Source: Taudactylus pleione (lineage: Eukaryota; Chordata; Amphibia; Anura; Myobatrachidae). From it: a stretch of 64,000 nt of DNA. The translations under genes were made by a program, and so were the position numbers. The notes below the pieces were generated by a model. That model was not told where the DNA came from, made no database searches, and saw only the letters and a list, made by a program, of their open reading frames with translations. The stretch covers positions 124,001 through 188,000 of the forward strand of contig JAUIMM010001250.1 in assembly GCA_031769625.1 (NCBI GenBank), in the 5' to 3' direction. Below, piece after piece: positions 61,047-64,000 of this stretch (position 1 is its first letter; each line of letters begins with the position of its first letter).

Positions 61047-61729
61047 TTAATCTCACCCCCTAAAGAGAGGGCTAGGATCACATGCAGTCCTAAGTACTGT
61101 ATAAGAACTCTATAATCTGGTAACATGGTCACTGGTGTCAGACACCGAAGATGAGGCCGGTCTGATTAATGCTGTGGTTTGGGTATAGTAAGTGCCCTAA
61201 GACACTTAGAGAAAATTGGAATAATTTTTATTTTATATAAATAAAGTTAATAGCAGACTTACGCTCAGTGACGGCCTTTATAGAAAACTTATTTGGTACT
61301 TTTCCCCGAGGAGATGTGACAATTTAATAATGGGAGGATGAGCGGTGTGTAATGTACTCAATATAATCTAAATGTAACTATTACATTTCCCCTGAGGGTG
61401 GACAGGACACATTCATCTGTAATTTTTATTGCATTTTAATTATACATTAATACGTTTGATACATAGAATAATATGTAATAGGAGGATAGTTATATATAGT
61501 ATCTATTATAGAACTACATTTGTGGACATAATTATTGCCCTATTCTGTTGACATATTACTTAGTTCGTTGGTAAGGGGGCTGCTGGGATACTATAATATA
61601 TCACTTGGAATAGCTCTAAATGCATCTATACTTATTTCCATAAATAATCTTATGATGCAACTGGGTTTTTTAACCAATGTCCAGGTAACAAAAACTATTA
61701 TGGTGTATATTAGTACTGTGTGTAACTCT
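61047..61729. other. No recognised gene; 3' flank of the V2R gene
   Basis: AT-rich sequence downstream (in the minus-strand sense) of the receptor stop codon. Any polyadenylation signal and 3' UTR would lie here. None was assigned with confidence. Confidence 0.5.
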
Positions 61730-62637
61730 TTATAATTTAATCTTCTTCATCATAGTTTTTCTTGTGTTCAATTCATTTCTGAAAAGCAGAATATAAATTT
61801 TTGGGAAAAATATACAGCCCAGAACTCCAGCACATGAGGTCAATATGGCGAATATCTCCACAGCCACTGAGTCTTTTCCTTTGGTGCTCAGATAGGCCGG
61901 GATCATTGCAATCCAGACACTGCAGAACACCAGCATGCTGAAGGTGATGTACTTGGCCTCATTAAAACTGTCCGGTAATGTCCTCACCATGAAAGCCAGA
62001 ACAAAGCTCACAGCCACCAGAATCCCCATGTAACCCAACACAGAGTAAAACCCAATAACTGACCCTTCATCACACTGAATGATGATCATACCCTGATAGG
62101 AATGATGGTCATACTCCTGGTAGGGAGGAGAAACAGACAGCCAGATACCACAGATCAGAGCTTGGACAGAGGAGCACACAATCACTACACAATTAGACAC
62201 TTTGAGTGTGACCCACTTCCTCCAGCGACTGCCAGGTTTGGTGGCTTTGAATGCAATGCAGACAGTGACCGTCTTGGCCAGTACAGAAGAGACAGCTGTG
62301 GAGAAGAAGATCCCAAATGATGTCTGTCTCAGCCTGCAGGTTATATCCACCGGCCGACCGAGGAACAAGAACACACAGAGGAAGCTCAGCAAGATGGAGA
62401 CCAGGAGAATGAAGCTTACAGCCCGATTATTGGCTTTCACAATGGGAGTGTCCCAGTAATAAATAAAGTTCCCTAATATAAATAATGTTATGGCAGAGAA
62501 AGATGAAGCTGTTACTGCAGAAATTAGCACCACAATGTCCTTCTCATATGACAGAAAGTCGTACGATTTGGGTATACAGCTCACTTTTCTCTCATCTGGC
62601 CATTCTTCATCAGGACATCTATGGCAGACATCACTGT
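61730..62637 (-). CDS. Vomeronasal type-2 receptor-like GPCR, last coding exon (seven-helix domain)
   Basis: This 908-nt exon encodes 301 residues plus a stop at 61730-61732. An acceptor (TTCAATTACAG, minus strand) precedes it, and it starts in phase 1. It begins with the end of the cysteine-rich domain (SDVCHRCPDEEWPDE) and then the family C seven-helix domain from DIVVLISAVTASSFSAITLF to VLGCIFFPKIYILLFRN. The internal FLGRPVDITCRLRQTSFGI and PDSFNEAKYITFSMLVFC blocks are typical of V2R, calcium-sensing and related receptors. The short tail NELNTRKTMMKK is V2R-like. The frame is fully open. In the family these receptors sit in the plasma membrane of sensory neurons and detect peptides or amino acids. 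An olfactory family C receptor (OlfC) name would be equivalent. Confidence 0.93.
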
Positions 62638-63865
62638 CTGTAATTGAATATAGAACATAGACATATTATCTGTGTGGGCAATATTTTTAACATCAAATTA
62701 TTCTTGAACAACCTTATTAAATTGAAATCTACCCCACAAAAATATCCAAATATAAGAGATTTCAGTGTCTCTACCTTAATTGACTTATGCAGTACTGTAG
62801 GTGCTACACTAAGGTTATTAATACATAACTGATTGCAAAACCAGGAGGCGAGGAAGTGACTGGGACAAGGGGAGGAGTGGGGAGGTTGCAGATACAGATC
62901 AATCAACCGCACCACATTGCAGAGTTGGTTGTTCCCATGGGATGGATGGGCCACCTTGAAGAACTTACCAGCAGGTCTGGCACTGTGTATGGTAGGTCTG
63001 ACTCTGATAATCATCATCACTGTGCTACTCATCAGTTTGGTCACCTGGTGTGGAAACCTGTGTTGCATATATATGTAATGTATATGTTATGCTTAATAAT
63101 ATATATTATTGTAATACATGTGAGTCTCAGATAGGAATAATGTAGTATAATAACTCCAACATTGTTTTTGTTCAGTAAACCTGAGGGGTAGTGACATGGA
63201 GAACATTATTTATTGTAATCTGCATATTATTTTCATTTTGTCATACTGTATGTCTTCTATCGGAATCAGGATGAATGCCCACTGGCTGTAAGGCCGGTTG
63301 TTCAAATCCCGACTCCAGCAGACTGGCAGCAGTGAAAATCCTGACAGGGGATTTAGGTGAGTATTACTAACCCTAGCCGCCTAACCCTCCCTTAAGGGTG
63401 CCTAACCCTAGTCCCTCCCTAGTGCCTAATCCTAACCCCCCTTCCCTGCAGCCTAAACCTAAGTCTCCCCAGGGGATGCCTAACCCTAACCTCCCCCCGG
63501 GGTGCTTAACCCTGACCTCCCTTTTCCTAGCCTAACCCTAACCCTCCCGGGGTGCCTGAATCTAAGTCCCCCCGCGAGCCCCTAACCTAACCCTCCCCCC
63601 CATGGTTGTCCATGCCCTCCGCCCGGCTCACCTTCGATTGGTATGCCAGGCGTTGGGCTCCAAGCATAGGTTTAATGACAGGCGTCGGTATTTTGACACC
63701 TGTCATTAGTATCCTGCCGGGATTTGACAGTCGGGAAGCCGGTGGTCGGCATTTTGACTTTCGGCTTCCTGACTGCATCCCCTTTTATCCTAAGCGCATT
63801 CCCCTTAACAATTGTAGCCTATTACTCACATATAAGGATTATTCCTGTATATGACACATCCCCAC
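62638..63865 (-). other. Intron of the V2R-like gene
   Basis: A 1228-bp phase-1 intron with GT at 63864-63865 (minus-strand donor ACAG/GTGGGG) and AG at 62638-62639. The split codon joins G with AC to give aspartate. It contains a repeat with telomere-like text at about 63250-63790. Frames inside it are chance. Confidence 0.88.
63250..63790. mobile_element. Intronic repeat with degenerate CCTAACCCTAA tract
   Basis: Between about 63368 and 63600 CCTAACCCTAACC-type motifs recur, separated by CTCCC/GGGGTGC stretches. Inverted segments follow (GGCGTCGGTATTTTGACACC and TCGGCATTTTGACTTTCGGC; GGAAGCCG/CGGCTTCC). This looks like a non-autonomous DNA element that carries telomere-like spacer sequence. 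It is not a true telomere array, because the units are irregular. Confidence 0.5.
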
Positions 63866-64000
63866 CTGTAACATTGGACATTTCCCCCTCAGAACACGGG
63901 ACACAGTCATAGCAGCAGACATGGAATCCTCCATTAGAAGCTTTTCTGTAGCCAGGAGAACATCTGTCATTGCACCGAGATCTGGGGACCTTGTACAGGG
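63866..64000 (-). CDS. Vomeronasal type-2 receptor-like GPCR, penultimate exon (partial)
   Basis: The exon enters from beyond the right edge and ends at the donor 63866/63865. The visible 135 nt encode the cysteine-rich (nine-cysteine) domain that links the ligand-binding Venus-flytrap domain to the first helix. It includes RCNDRCSPGYRKASNGG and CCYDCVPCSEGEMSNVT. Phase and content match the next exon exactly. The five or so earlier exons with the signal peptide and ligand-binding domain lie outside the window. Confidence 0.92.

Noticed and set aside
62202..62459. Plus-strand frames opposite the V2R exon
   Set aside because: They are antisense shadows of the receptor coding sequence.
62582..62584. 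Translation start of the receptor at 62584
   Set aside because: The codon there is GTG inside the exon. Homology continues upstream to the splice acceptor at 62637, so this is not a start.

Overview
The window is a repeat-dominated stretch of vertebrate nuclear DNA, most likely from an amphibian and probably a frog. The host gene is a multi-exon family C receptor of the vomeronasal type-2 (V2R) kind, with proper splice signals. The mobile elements also fit: a chromodomain Ty3/gypsy element, a Gmr1-like Ty3/gypsy element, a Penelope-like element with a GIY-YIG motif, and many short terminal-inverted-repeat elements whose ends (GGGCCTGATTCAGA, GGCCCATATTCAAT, GTTGCCTACC) resemble ends I associate with frog genomes. 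The species call is an inference. No bacterial gene, rRNA, tRNA or CRISPR array was seen.

Layout. 1-703: decayed DNA-transposon-like sequence. 1663-14394: a 34-bp satellite of about 370 units with large internal duplications. 15006-15500: a short DNA element built from consecutive hairpins. 16167-18674: a short inverted-repeat element whose inside has expanded into a 35-bp minisatellite. 18675-24290: mostly unique or old repeat sequence, with a pyrimidine-rich degenerate repeat, a TA microsatellite and a 29-bp minisatellite. 24291-24645: a second hairpin-chain element. 25020-42770: a 38-bp satellite of about 465 units, which passes directly into a 31-bp derivative (42771-43490). Tandem arrays fill more than half of the window.

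44020-49950: a degraded plus-strand chromodomain Ty3/gypsy retrotransposon (LTR-gag-pro-RT-RNase H-integrase-chromodomain-LTR). A long inverted repeat sits inside its reverse transcriptase, and a 66-bp repeat sits in its 3' LTR. 50481-56262: a minus-strand Ty3/gypsy element with a SCAN-like Gag. It keeps gag, protease, an integrase N-terminal stub and the RT connection/RNase H. The integrase core and most of RT are missing, and nothing lies between RNase H and the LTR. This order suggests the Gmr1 arrangement, with integrase before RT. 57900-60300: remains of a Penelope-like element, interrupted by an 830-bp inverted-repeat element and followed by a hammerhead-like core. 60486-61046: another short DNA element, flanked by TTA.

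61730-64000: the last two coding exons of a V2R gene on the minus strand. They encode the end of the cysteine-rich domain and the complete seven-helix domain. This is the only apparently functional host coding sequence. The first exons lie beyond the right edge. None of the long reading frames in the satellites is believed to be a gene.
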